This document shows positions 46,737 to 55,511 of a stretch of DNA of 64,000 nucleotides, piece after piece. The translations under genes and the position numbers were made by a program. The DNA is taken from NCBI GenBank assembly GCA_041391425.1, contig JAWKNZ010000003.1, positions 62,001-126,000 of the forward strand, read 5' to 3'. Positions within the stretch are counted from its first letter, which is position 1; each line of letters starts with the position of its first letter. The notes under the pieces are model-generated. The model searched no databases, had not been told where the DNA came from, and saw only the letters and a list, made by a program, of their open reading frames with translations. The stretch is from JAWKNZ01 sp041391425 (lineage in GTDB: Bacteria > Bdellovibrionota_B > Oligoflexia > Oligoflexales > JAWKNZ01).

Positions 46737-47530
46737 TGACAAATGAAGCTGGGTTTTCCGGTGACAATAAAGATGCTGATGATGGATTGCTGCCGGAGGG
46801 TGGTAAAGTTATGTCTCTTTTGGATCACCTTGGGGAGTTACGTGGAAGGATTATAAAGTCCTTACTTGCAGTTATCGCTTTTTTTGTTTTTGCCTTGTTT
46901 TTCTCGCGAGAGATAATCGAGTTTTTAAAACAACCTCTTTTGGAAGTTTTACCAGCAAATGCTAATTCTTTGCATTTTACTGGCCCGATGGATGTTTTTA
47001 TCGTCAGCATTAAGGTATCCTTTTTGGCCTCTTTATTGGCAGCTTGCCCAGTGTGGATTTATCAGTTTTGGCGTTTTGTTGAGCCGGCATTGTATGAGCA
47101 TGAACGTAAATGGATTTTACCATTTATATTTGTATCGACGGCGTTGTTTATTAGTGGAGTCGCTTTCTGTTATTTTATCATTTTTCCAATGACTCTTAAT
47201 TTTTTAATTGGTTTGGGGACGGAAGTAGCTACTTCTATTATTACAATTACAGATTATACTTCTTTATTAGTAATTTTGGTTGTCGCTTTTGGACTGGTTT
47301 TTCAAACTCCTTTGATTTTAGTTTTGTTAGCTGTTCTTGATTTAATAGATGTCAATACTTTAGCTAAAAACAGGAGATTTGTAATTGTCGGTATTTTGAC
47401 TGTATCAGCTATTTTAACCCCTCCAGACCCAATGTCTCAAGTAGGTTTAGCTGTTCCTATGTATGTAATGTTTGAAGTTTCGATTTTGATTATTCGATTT
47501 ATTAAAAGAGAGCGAAGCGAAAAAGTATGA
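46736..47530 (+). CDS. tatC: Twin-arginine translocase subunit TatC
   Basis: The core receptor of the Tat pathway, which exports folded proteins. ATG 46736 shares its first base with the polA stop. There are six membrane helices from about residue 44 to 255. Family sequences: SLLDHLGELRGRIIKSL, FLKQPLLEVLP, FTGPMDVFIVSIKVS, FWRFVEPALYEHERKWI, FGLVFQTPLILVLL, ILTPPDPMSQ. An acidic N-terminal tail precedes the membrane part. TatA/TatB genes are not nearby. It is translationally coupled to polA and to the next gene. Confidence 0.93.
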   Translation: MTNEAGFSGDNKDADDGLLPEGGKVMSLLDHLGELRGRIIKSLLAVIAFFVFALFFSREIIEFLKQPLLEVLPANANSLHFTGPMDVFIVSIKVSFLASLLAACPVWIYQFWRFVEPALYEHERKWILPFIFVSTALFISGVAFCYFIIFPMTLNFLIGLGTEVATSIITITDYTSLLVILVVAFGLVFQTPLILVLLAVLDLIDVNTLAKNRRFVIVGILTVSAILTPPDPMSQVGLAVPMYVMFEVSILIIRFIKRERSEKV

Positions 47531-48321
47531 ATTCAAATCGGATATTAGCGATCTTGTTTGCGATTGTTATCAAAGTACTTACAGTGAGTTCTTACTTATT
47601 TGCTGCGGATAAAGCTCAGAGTAATACAAAAGTTAAAGTAAGTGAAAGATTTTGGAGCTTTGGCTTTGATGGGGTAAGGTATGCTCTTAAGGCTGGAGAT
47701 GGTAATGAGATTACGGGTCATGGCTTAGAAGTGGCCATTGGTACTGGTTGGCTTAAGCGTAAAATGTTTTTTTTTGGAACGTTTAATGTTTTGTTGGGAC
47801 CATATGAGCTTGCGAGGAGCCAACAATTAAATGTCGACTATAGTGGTACTGGCTTGGCGTACTGGATGGGTTACTCGGCTCAGGAGCTTAACCTTAGGAG
47901 TCCTAATGGTGGATATGGGTTTTCGATAGGTTTGCAATACTCAGATATTTTTGGGAAGTCTTTTGGTCGTAACCGATTTGAAAAAGGTGATCCATATAGC
48001 CCTAATAATATTGGTCAAATTAATAACTATTATTTAAGAGCGTCTTATCTTTCGGTGCTTCCTACTGTTTTTTTTAGTTGGTTAAAGGAAGAAAGAGTTA
48101 AAGGTAACACTCCAGAATTACTTAAAACAAGAAATGAAGGTTATCTTTTAATGCTAGGAGTTTCATTTCATGTTTTGGCAAGCTATACCGCAAGGTTTAA
48201 TGAAAAAGTAAGAGATGAAACTACAGGCTCTGGTGAGATAATCGACCGTAAATTAAAAGAATCTGGAAGCTTCCGGGGATATTCATTATTTGTGAGCTTG
48301 ACCAGCCTTTTGGGGGTTTAG
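47527..48321 (+). CDS. Exported protein, probable outer-membrane barrel
   Basis: A 264-aa protein whose ATG overlaps the tatC stop by 4 nt, so coupling is likely. The signal peptide (ILAILFAIVIKVLTVSSYLFAAD) is followed by alternating strands: FWSFGFDGVRYALKAGDG, GLEVAIGTGWLKRKMFFFGTFNVLLG, GYGFSIGLQYSDIFGKSFGRNRF, EGYLLMLGVSFHVLASYTARF, and a barrel-like end SLFVSLTSLLGV. I do not recognise the family. It is the last gene of a polA-tatC unit. Confidence 0.6.
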   Translation: MNSNRILAILFAIVIKVLTVSSYLFAADKAQSNTKVKVSERFWSFGFDGVRYALKAGDGNEITGHGLEVAIGTGWLKRKMFFFGTFNVLLGPYELARSQQLNVDYSGTGLAYWMGYSAQELNLRSPNGGYGFSIGLQYSDIFGKSFGRNRFEKGDPYSPNNIGQINNYYLRASYLSVLPTVFFSWLKEERVKGNTPELLKTRNEGYLLMLGVSFHVLASYTARFNEKVRDETTGSGEIIDRKLKESGSFRGYSLFVSLTSLLGV

Positions 48322-48514
48322 CTAGAGAGCTTCTTTTAGAATACTTAGAGCTATTATCTTCTGCCTTATTGTAAAATTTCCCTTAATACTCTTGTATTTG
48401 ACTGGCTAGCCAAGTCTTCAATTTAATGTCAATAAAATGTATTAGAGAGGAGCTTGAATCCTATATGGATATATTTCAATTTTAAAGCATAACGTATATT
48501 TGGGAGAGATGTGC

Positions 48515-49843
48515 ATGAGTCGTTATAAATTTGTGTGTTCGGTTATCACTGTGTTGGTTTTTAGTATTTTTCAAGCGTGTGATCGTGATACTGGATCACT
48601 TAGTCAAACAAAATTTGATTCAGCTTACTCAATTGCATTGGACGGTGAGATTAGTGAGGGCTTAATAATTACTAAGGTAAGTAATGAATCTCAGATTAAA
48701 TGGCAGATTGATGAACAATTGCGATATACGATAGGTCTGTTTAACGGTCTAAATGGTGTGCCAGATATGAGTCGCAACCAAATTTCTATTCAGAATATTA
48801 CTCAGCTTGAAGATGGAAGCTATAAGGTAATTTATCGAGCTAAGCTATTAATTTCATGGCCACGGGAAGTCAGAGTGCCCCATGAACTTGAGCTGATTTT
48901 ACCACTTGCCGGTGATTATACTACATTAAAATCGTTTTATGATAAGTACTCTGAAGAATGTATCGATAGTTTTGCTCATGATGTCAATATAGGAATTTAC
49001 TGGTATTATTATCGTCCGATGGAATCTGGCTGTGATTTGAAAGAAGGTGATGGTGATGAAAGTCTTGTGGCCCGTTTCCCCGTGATCTTAAAAGTGAGTG
49101 ATGAAAATTCTGAAAATAAATTTCCGGAATATGAAAAAATCTGGGAAGATAATAAGCTTATTGTTACTTCGATATTTGGTATGAATAAAATTACTGGAGG
49201 CTCTTATGATGTAGGTGTTAGGGCTTATAGGCAGACTTACAGTTCTTTGATTTCTAATTATGGCAGCCCAATCGAGATTTCTCTTCCTGACAACACCATG
49301 CCTGGAATTGATAACCCATATGTTAAGATTCTTTTTTCTTTAGAGGGTGGGAGAGAGCTAGAAGCTAACTTGTTCCTGGTTCCGAGTATCCAATCGGTAG
49401 ATTCGACTTTTAGAGAGCGTTATAATAAGTTAACAAAAATTTCTGACTTTGTTTCTTATAGCGGTCACTCAGGCTTAGGCGCAAATATTAGAGCTTTGGC
49501 CAGGATGGGAAAATTCCAAAATGGTCAATACCAGATTTTTTTAGTTAATGGCTGTGATACTTTTGCTTATGTTGATGAGTCTTTGAAAGAAGCACATCGT
49601 TTGGTAAACCCGGGATTCGATGGCGATCGTTTCTTTGATATTATAACTAATGCCATGCCTAGTTATTTCCATTTTAATGAAAAATCTAATATGGCGGTTA
49701 TTAATGCGTTGGTTGGTGAGCAAAAGAATTACCGGGAGTTATTAGCCGATTTTGATATTTCTCAAAGAGCAGCAGTGACTGGAGAGCGTGATAATCGTTG
49801 GCCAATGCCATTTAATAATGACGACGCAGTTTCAGTGGATTGA
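48515..49843 (+). CDS. Exported protein with caspase-like (clan CD) His/Cys signature
   Basis: From ATG 48515 (GGGAGAG upstream), 442 aa. The N-terminus MSRYKFVCSVITVLVFSIFQACDRD is a signal peptide with a weak lipobox (FQAC). Residues about 30-290 are a beta-rich domain of unknown type. The C-terminal domain has DFVSYSGHSGLGANIRALARMG (His318 in SGHSG) followed by QIFLVNGCDTFAYVDESL (Cys347 in NGCDTFAY). This order and context match clan-CD peptidase fold strands, with the Cys followed by aromatic/acidic residues. The function is not known and catalysis is unproven. It is a separate transcription unit between the tatC operon and the M23 gene. Confidence 0.65.
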   Translation: MSRYKFVCSVITVLVFSIFQACDRDTGSLSQTKFDSAYSIALDGEISEGLIITKVSNESQIKWQIDEQLRYTIGLFNGLNGVPDMSRNQISIQNITQLEDGSYKVIYRAKLLISWPREVRVPHELELILPLAGDYTTLKSFYDKYSEECIDSFAHDVNIGIYWYYYRPMESGCDLKEGDGDESLVARFPVILKVSDENSENKFPEYEKIWEDNKLIVTSIFGMNKITGGSYDVGVRAYRQTYSSLISNYGSPIEISLPDNTMPGIDNPYVKILFSLEGGRELEANLFLVPSIQSVDSTFRERYNKLTKISDFVSYSGHSGLGANIRALARMGKFQNGQYQIFLVNGCDTFAYVDESLKEAHRLVNPGFDGDRFFDIITNAMPSYFHFNEKSNMAVINALVGEQKNYRELLADFDISQRAAVTGERDNRWPMPFNNDDAVSVD

Positions 49844-50023
49844 GATAGGCAGGGTCTAGGCCGTGATGGCGTGTTTCTGTTGCGGCAAGCCTTATTTTAA
49901 GCTCTTTGCTGGGGTATTGTTTCATTTCTATTTTGCTAATATTACAGGAATTAATTTTGTAGGCTAATTTATATACATAATAGGCTTTGAAATATTTTGT
50001 GACCATGTTAGTAAGACAGTCTT

Positions 50024-50953
50024 ATGAGGATTTTTTCAACAATTTCACAGGTAAGACTATTTTTAAAGAAGCTAACTGAAGTATATGCTCTTAAGTCTTT
50101 TCGGTATGTGAGTTCTCACCGGCGGCATTTTTATTTTTTGCTTATGGCTTGTTTGGGCATTTTTGCTGTGAGTTATGCTATCCGCACTACGCATCTTGCC
50201 GGATTATATCGTTTGAACCAAACTAATCTTCAAGCCCTAAATGAAAAGATGGTAGTGCTGGAAGATAAGTTAGAGAGAATTTATAGTGCTGAGAGAGAGC
50301 TTTGGGATCTGATAGACCCTTCAATTATTGTAGAGGATTATCCTATTGAGCGAGAGCAAAGTGAGCCGAAATACGATTCTAGTTCTTTAGGGCATTTACA
50401 GCGTATTGAAGTTTATTGTGATCGGGTGTTGTCTGATCTTGAATACATGGAAAAGCGTTTGAAAGAACGTCAGCTTGTTTTAGAACATTTTCCGACGCAA
50501 ATGCCGTTGATTGGCTTGATTACCAGTAAATTTGGTTATCGAAGCTCCCCTTTTGAAGTTAATAAGCGTAAACTTCACAAGGGCGTTGATATTGCGGCTC
50601 CATATGGACGTAAGATTCATGCTGCTGGCAAGGGAGTCGTGAGATCTGCGACTTATGTACAGAGTTATGGAAATTTTGTTGATATTGACCACGGTAACGG
50701 TTTGATTAGCCGTTATGCCCATGTTTCTAAGTTATTGGTTCGGGAAGGTGAAATTGTAATGCCTGGACAAGTGATAGCGAAAGTAGGCTCCTCTGGACGT
50801 TCGACTGGTCCGCATCTGCATTTTGAAGTATTGCTTAATGAAATGCCTGTTGATCCTGAAGACTTTTTGTTTGTTAAACCTCCATACTCGAAAGAGCTAG
50901 CTGGGAAAGAACAATCTAAGGAGTCTATTGCAGCTGTTGGTGGGGAAGAATAG
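50024..50953 (+). CDS. Membrane-anchored M23 (LytM-type) peptidase
   Basis: A 309-aa protein anchored by one helix (about 36-54, FYFLLMACLGIFAVSYAI), followed by a coiled-coil stalk (QTNLQALNEKMVVLEDKLERIYSAEREL). The M23 domain spans about 160-290. Zinc ligands are visible: LHKGVDIAAP (His185, Asp189) and HLHFEV (His264 and His266). It therefore appears catalytically competent against peptidoglycan cross-links. Its C-terminal tail is acidic. It lies next to maf, which is convergent. Confidence 0.93.
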   Translation: MRIFSTISQVRLFLKKLTEVYALKSFRYVSSHRRHFYFLLMACLGIFAVSYAIRTTHLAGLYRLNQTNLQALNEKMVVLEDKLERIYSAERELWDLIDPSIIVEDYPIEREQSEPKYDSSSLGHLQRIEVYCDRVLSDLEYMEKRLKERQLVLEHFPTQMPLIGLITSKFGYRSSPFEVNKRKLHKGVDIAAPYGRKIHAAGKGVVRSATYVQSYGNFVDIDHGNGLISRYAHVSKLLVREGEIVMPGQVIAKVGSSGRSTGPHLHFEVLLNEMPVDPEDFLFVKPPYSKELAGKEQSKESIAAVGGEE

Positions 50954-50971
50954 ATTTACTTGTTACTTGTG

Positions 50972-51592
50972 CTAAATGTTGATGATTGATTGGATTGCTT
51001 GTTTTACTTCATCTTTAGGCAAGCCTATCACGTTTGATAGAGACCCATTTATATTTTTAACTAAAAAACTTCCCATGCCTTGGATACCATATGATCCAGC
51101 CTTATCTGCAGGCTCTCCTGTCTTAATATAGTCTATAATCTTTTCCTTACTAATATGATTAAATGTCACTAGTGTTTTGATAACTTTGGACTCTATCTGA
51201 TGCCATTTTTTCGTATTTGTTTGGTAAAAATTTATGGAATATGCCGTCATGACACAATGGGTTTGTCCCGACAGTGTCTCTAACATTTGTAGGCTATGTT
51301 CTTGGTCTTTAGGCTTTTCTAGAATTTGTTCTTTATAGACCACTATAGTGTCCGCTGATAATACTAATGTTGGTTTATTTAATTCGTTACCTAAGGAGTT
51401 GACAATCCAATGTCCTTTTTCGATTGCATTATGGAGTACATATTCTTCGGCTGTGAATTTTGGGTCATATTTTTCTTGGTAAGCGGGTTTCAAAACTTCA
51501 AATTGGTAACCCATTTCTGTCAGTATTTCTTTCCTTCTAGGGGAAGAGCTTCCGAGAATTATCCTAATTTGTTGTTTTTTCTGAGTGTTCAA
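50972..51592 (-). CDS. maf: Maf family nucleotide pyrophosphatase
   Basis: Hydrolyses non-canonical or dTTP/UTP-type nucleotides to the monophosphate; Maf is linked to septum control. Signatures: IRIILGSSSPRRKEILTEMGYQFEVL, VLSADTIVVYKEQILEKP, GSYGIQGMGSFLVKNINGSLSNVIGLP. The 206-aa length is typical. It overlaps the tsaC-like gene upstream by 4 nt (same strand), so coupling is likely. Whether it is YhdE-like or YceF-like cannot be decided here. Confidence 0.93.
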   Translation of the reverse strand: MNTQKKQQIRIILGSSSPRRKEILTEMGYQFEVLKPAYQEKYDPKFTAEEYVLHNAIEKGHWIVNSLGNELNKPTLVLSADTIVVYKEQILEKPKDQEHSLQMLETLSGQTHCVMTAYSINFYQTNTKKWHQIESKVIKTLVTFNHISKEKIIDYIKTGEPADKAGSYGIQGMGSFLVKNINGSLSNVIGLPKDEVKQAIQSIINI

Positions 51593-52236
51593 TATTTTTC
51601 CTCGTTGGCTTTGAGGTTTTGCTCAATATCACTGAGGCGAATTTGGCCTTCTCTTAATATTTGGAACTTTTCTGCATCGATGATTTCAATGATTGTTGAA
51701 GGAATATTATCTTGTTGCTGACATTCATTTACATTAGATAATAATGGAATATAGACATCGTGTTCTGTTGCAAATAGTTTTGCTTCACTCCAATTTTTGG
51801 CGGGTTTTTCACTGCTGAGGTTTACGCTGGTTGTCGGTATTGGAATATCGATATTGCTTAATACTTTAGAAAACCATGTGAAGTCTTGGCTGAGCTTAGG
51901 TGCGCGAAGACAAATTTTTTTGTCAGACGATAGCATGCATTTAGGGGCATTAGTAGAAGCATGCCAGACGATACTCAAAGGTGCAGGCCAAATATTTCGA
52001 AGTGCATTGTGCCAAATAGTAGGTAATGGTTGCCAAAATTTTTCGGCAGAGGTTAAATCTGCGACTAGACCAATATAAGCCTTTAAGGGTGAGCGCGATT
52101 TTAGTAAATTTAATTGCTCGATTGCAGCTGTTGAAAGAGGATTGGCAGTTAACCCTGGAACGGTATCAGTCGGGTGTAAGCATATTTTCCCGCTTAAAAA
52201 TGTGGAGGTAAACTCTTCTTCATGCTTGATGCTCAT
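51589..52236 (-). CDS. tsaC: TsaC/Sua5/YrdC threonylcarbamoyl-AMP synthase-like protein
   Basis: A Sua5/YrdC/YwlC family enzyme making threonylcarbamoyl-AMP, the first step of tRNA t6A formation. Signatures: GKICLHPTDTVPGLTANPLS (KxR-region equivalent), LLKSRSPLKAYIGLVADL, IWPAPLSIVWHAS, ICLRAPKL, TSVNLSSEKPAKNWSEA. The frame is open to 52347, but ATG 52236 gives a normal about 215-aa protein; the extra residues look non-conserved. It overlaps maf. A family C repeat lies 146 bp upstream of this ATG. Confidence 0.85.
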   Translation of the reverse strand: MSIKHEEEFTSTFLSGKICLHPTDTVPGLTANPLSTAAIEQLNLLKSRSPLKAYIGLVADLTSAEKFWQPLPTIWHNALRNIWPAPLSIVWHASTNAPKCMLSSDKKICLRAPKLSQDFTWFSKVLSNIDIPIPTTSVNLSSEKPAKNWSEAKLFATEHDVYIPLLSNVNECQQQDNIPSTIIEIIDAEKFQILREGQIRLSDIEQNLKANEEKY

Positions 52237-52381
52237 ATTCGGCCCATTTAAATGATTTTTAGAAGCTAACAGATACATGTACTCTGTTGCATTCATACAG
52301 AAAAAAATATCTTCATCTTGTAGACAAGGCTTCGACATTTTTTCCATATTTTGAAATTGTTCACGTTAGTAGCTACTTAAC

Positions 52382-52544
52382 CCGGGATCTGAAATTTTTT
52401 GAAAAACTGTATTATTTTCAACGGATTCGAAGTTCGGCCGGGTGCTAGGCGCGAGGAGGTGGGAAACCGCAGTGTACATGTTGGTACATGAGGATTTCCT
52501 GACGACGAAGCAACGACGCAACCGGCTAGAAATTCGGATCCGAG
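52382..52544. repeat. Family C repeat, copy 2 (abuts the purE stop)
   Basis: A 163-bp copy of the element at 11862-12025, in inverted orientation and nearly identical. It is flanked by cttaac at 52376-52381 and 52545-52550. The right-hand cttaac contains the purE stop codon TAA (minus strand), so the element inserted at the very 3' end of purE. The core has gtacatgttggtacatgagg. Confidence 0.88.
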
Positions 52545-52545
52545 C

Positions 52546-53058
52546 TTAACCATTGTATTCAATACAATTTTGTTTGTCTGACTGCTGTACTTTAGAGGCC
52601 ATATCAATACGGTGTGGGTCTAAAGCTTCTTTAGTTTTTGGGCAGCTAAGTCCTAATATTTCTGCAGCAAGCAAGCATGCATTGATGAATCCAGAATTAC
52701 CAAATCCCATAGTTGCAACTGGGATACCTTTTGGCATCTGTCCCATTGATAATAATGCATCAAAGCCTGCCGTTTCTTTGGAATATACTGGAACAGCTAA
52801 AACAGGTTTACAGGTAAGAGACGCTACGACACCAGCTAGATGAGCAGATTTACCTGCGACACAAATAACGATTTGCCCTTGCTGATTTTCAAAATCAGAA
52901 ATGATGCCATGTAAGAATTCTGGACTGCGGTGTGCCGAGGCTATACGAAGGGTATATGGAATAGCAAAATGCTCTAGCTCTTTTAAACCGTTAGAAGTTA
53001 CATTTAAATCAGACTCGCTTCCTAAAACAATTAAAATTTTCTTATTGTTCTTAGTCAT
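52546..53058 (-). CDS. purE: N5-carboxyaminoimidazole ribonucleotide mutase (PurE, class I)
   Basis: Class I PurE of purine synthesis, converting N5-CAIR to CAIR. Signatures: KILIVLGSESDLNVTSNGLKEL, YTLRIASAHRSPEFL, VAGKSAHLAGVVASLT, PVYSKETAGFDALLSMGQMP, NACLLAAEILG. The 170-aa length is normal. It overlaps purD by 8 nt. PurK is not in the window. Its stop codon sits inside the flanking repeat of a family C element, so its 3' end has been reshaped. Confidence 0.95.
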   Translation of the reverse strand: MTKNNKKILIVLGSESDLNVTSNGLKELEHFAIPYTLRIASAHRSPEFLHGIISDFENQQGQIVICVAGKSAHLAGVVASLTCKPVLAVPVYSKETAGFDALLSMGQMPKGIPVATMGFGNSGFINACLLAAEILGLSCPKTKEALDPHRIDMASKVQQSDKQNCIEYNG

Positions 53059-54368
53059 TGGTTTCTTCCTCCTTAGTTACTTTTAATGCTATATCATTTC
53101 GATAGCGGCAGGTTTTAAAAACAGCAGCTATCTTCTGTACCATTTCATAGGTATTAGCGCGAGCATCGTGAAAGCTTTCACCTTGAGAAACTACGGTTAA
53201 TACTCTGCCTGAAGCTGTCAATATGTTGTTTCCATCCGTTTTGACAGCTGCGGCAAATGTCATACCTCCTTGAGGGGTGTCATCAAAGACCCATTGAGGG
53301 AGCTTTGACCCTTGAGTATTCTTGCCTCCGTATGGATAATCCTCTGACGCCATAACAACCCCTACGACTTTTTTGTTGGGGTGGTAATCTCCTTGGTTTA
53401 CTTCTATTGGAACCTCGATGTTTAGTTTTTGTAATATCAACTGGAGCCAATCGCGTTCATCAGCTACGGCCAAAATTTGTGCTTCTGGATCTCCTAAGCG
53501 CACGTTAAATTCTACAACTGAGGGACCAGATTCACCCCACATTAAACCGACATATAGCCAGCCAGTGTATTCGATATTTCTTTTTCTTAGGGCTTTCAAA
53601 AGAGGCTCAACGATTTCTGCTTCGACACGCTCGGCTGCGTTGGCTGGAAGCCAAGGAACTGGGGTATAACATCCCATCCCCCCAGTATTTGGGCCAGCAT
53701 CCTCGTCTGCCAAGCGTTTAAAATCAACTGCAAACCCAAGGCCTTGAGATTTATTTTGACCTATCAAAGTAAAATATGAACACTCTCGACCCTTAAGAAT
53801 TTCTTCGATTACAACCACTTCCGAGGCTTTTTGCATTTGCGGTGCGTATAATGTCTCAAGAGCCTTTTCTACATCTTCCTTTGAATAGCATAGGAAAACT
53901 CCCTTACCGCTTGCTAATCCACTAGCTTTTAGAACTGCTCCCCCTGTCTTTTCTAGGCAGGAAAGTGCTTGTATCCGGCAGGATTCCTGTGTTTTGGCTA
54001 TATTGAAGCTAGCTGTATTTATCCCTGCTTCTGCCATCACAGTTTTGGCAAATTCTTTTGAAGACTCTAGAAGTGCTGCTTCTTTTTGTGGGCCAAAAAC
54101 TGGAATACTATGTTTTTTAAGAATGTTAGCTAAGCCACCTTCTAAAGGCTGTTCTGGGCCGCAGATGACCGCTGAAATGTTAGTACGCTTAACTATTTCG
54201 GCAAGCTCTTCATAACTGGCGCTGGGTGGAAGGTCTAGAGCTTTTCCTAAATTAAGGCTGGCAGCATTTCCTGGCCAAAGGTAGAGATTTTTTGAGAATA
54301 GGTGATTTGGAAATTTTCCATGCTAAAGCGTGTTCTCGCGCTCCAGATCCGATAATCAAGATATTCAC
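53051..54368 (-). CDS. purD: Phosphoribosylamine-glycine ligase, split by a one-base frameshift near 54288-54293
   Basis: PurD, the ATP-grasp ligase of purine synthesis. The GTG at 54368 has a perfect SD (aggagg) and reads VNILIIGSGAREHALAWKISKSP. A run of six A (minus strand, 54288-54293) then breaks the frame. If one A is removed, the protein continues ILKNLYLWPGNAASLNLG, matching the typical YxxPGNAG box, and reads through to VMAEAG and the ATP-grasp body. The joined protein is 438 aa, near the usual length. Downstream: KETGGAVLKASGLASGKGVFL-type loop, EEILKGRECSYF, GPNTGGMGCYTP. Confidence 0.88.
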
Positions 54369-54664
54369 GTATCCTCCTGTTTTTTGCGATAAAAAAATGT
54401 CTGCATGACCTTCTACCAAATTGGTCTTATCAGTCAACTCATTCGGGTGTGATTGGTGAATTTTTTCTTACTCTTTTAAAATATAGCGGGCCTACTGAGT
54501 CTACTTTGAGGGATGAAAGCTATCTATTTGCATAAATATTCGTCAGTCAAGTGTGATCTTAGGCCAGTCCTTACGTATGAATAAAAAATAGGCTAATAGA
54601 AAGATCTGCCACGGAGAAACCGTGCCTTGGTACAGGGGCTTATTACCCAAAATTTGTATGATGC

Positions 54665-54690
54665 TAAGGCGTATTGACGATTCGATATAA
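54665..54690 (+). repeat. Single family-A-like end
   Basis: The string taaggcgtattgacga matches 13 of the first 15 bases of the family A end (tagggcgtgttgacg), preceded by TA. No matching partner was found nearby. It lies 90 bp before the ATG of a decayed IS5-like transposase, as the left end of an insertion sequence would. Confidence 0.5.
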
Positions 54691-54754
54691 CTTATTGAAA
54701 TAAAAATAAAACTCGTATTATTGTTTTGCTACAATTAATAAAAATGAGTTTGCT

Positions 54755-54978
54755 ATGCCGCGATTTATGCTCACGGATGAGTTTATGGTCGAAGCTAAGA
54801 CCTATTATGCTTTATGCAGACATTTATAACAAGAAAGAGCTTCGTCTAACCACTGAAGGAATTCTTTAATATGTCACTTCAAGTCGTTGTCGTTTACTCC
54901 TAGACTTAGTCGAAAACATTCGCGCTATTGGCATCGGGGGCTGGGGCGGCTTACGATCACGTAGAAGGAAAAAATCAA
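54755..54978 (+). mobile_element. Decayed IS5-family transposase remnant
   Basis: Frame 1 reads MPRFMLTDEFMVEAKTYYA then a stop at 54827; one base later frame 2 reads IYNKKELRLTTEGIL then stop. This is the N-terminal pattern of IS5-family transposases (MxRFMLTDE..., IYNKxNLRLTxEGILY). A further stretch (VENIRAIGIGG) may be the C-terminal VENxxxxxKxxRAIA motif after an internal deletion. The remnant is far below full length. Confidence 0.6.
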
Positions 54979-54979
54979 A

Positions 54980-55330
54980 ATGATGAGCTATGAAAAACTG
55001 GACGTTTACCAATGCTCCATTAAGCTTTTGAGTATTGCTATAAGCCTAACAGATGAGATGCTTCGTGGTCATGGATTCATTGCTGATCAAATAAAACGAG
55101 CCGCTATAAGTATTCCTCTAAACATCGGTGAAGGCGCAGGTAAAAAGAACAAAATGAAATGCACGCTAGGAAAAAAGTGCTCTTATTATAAAGGCTACAC
55201 CAATCCTGTCTTTCTATAATATTTGATTCTCGGTGCCTTAAGTTACTTTTTATGTTGGTTCGATAGCCCCGCGAAGATGAAAAAATTACCTAGTAAAATC
55301 AATTGTCTATGTGAGAGGCGGGTGAAGTAT
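54980..55330 (+). pseudogene. Four-helix-bundle (23S rRNA IVP-like) protein, decayed
   Basis: The start (MMSYEKLDVYQCSIKLLSIAISLTDEM and IADQIKRAAISIPLNIGEGAGK) is the four-helix-bundle protein family, often associated with 23S rRNA intervening sequences. The frame is then lost; the later stretch LILGALSYFL could be the ILDAL helix of the family in another frame. The intact ORF is only 79 aa (54980-55219), so I treat it as broken. It lies beside the IS5 remnant. Confidence 0.65.
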
Positions 55331-55511
55331 GCTATTATATATAAAGCGGATGGTCTTTCCTGTTATTTAAATATTGCAGAAAAAGGTAGCAGGCTCATGT
55401 TCGCATGATGAGAATATTTTTCTAAACAAATGCTTGAGTCTTGCATATCGGAAAGCTTTTAAAGGGTAAAACTCACTTCCCTAAGAGTGACTAAATGGGA
55501 AATGTATATCT

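Noticed and set aside
54660..55400. Functional insertion sequence at 54.7-55.4 kb
   Set aside because: The transposase frame is broken twice and is far below full length; only one end-like sequence is seen.
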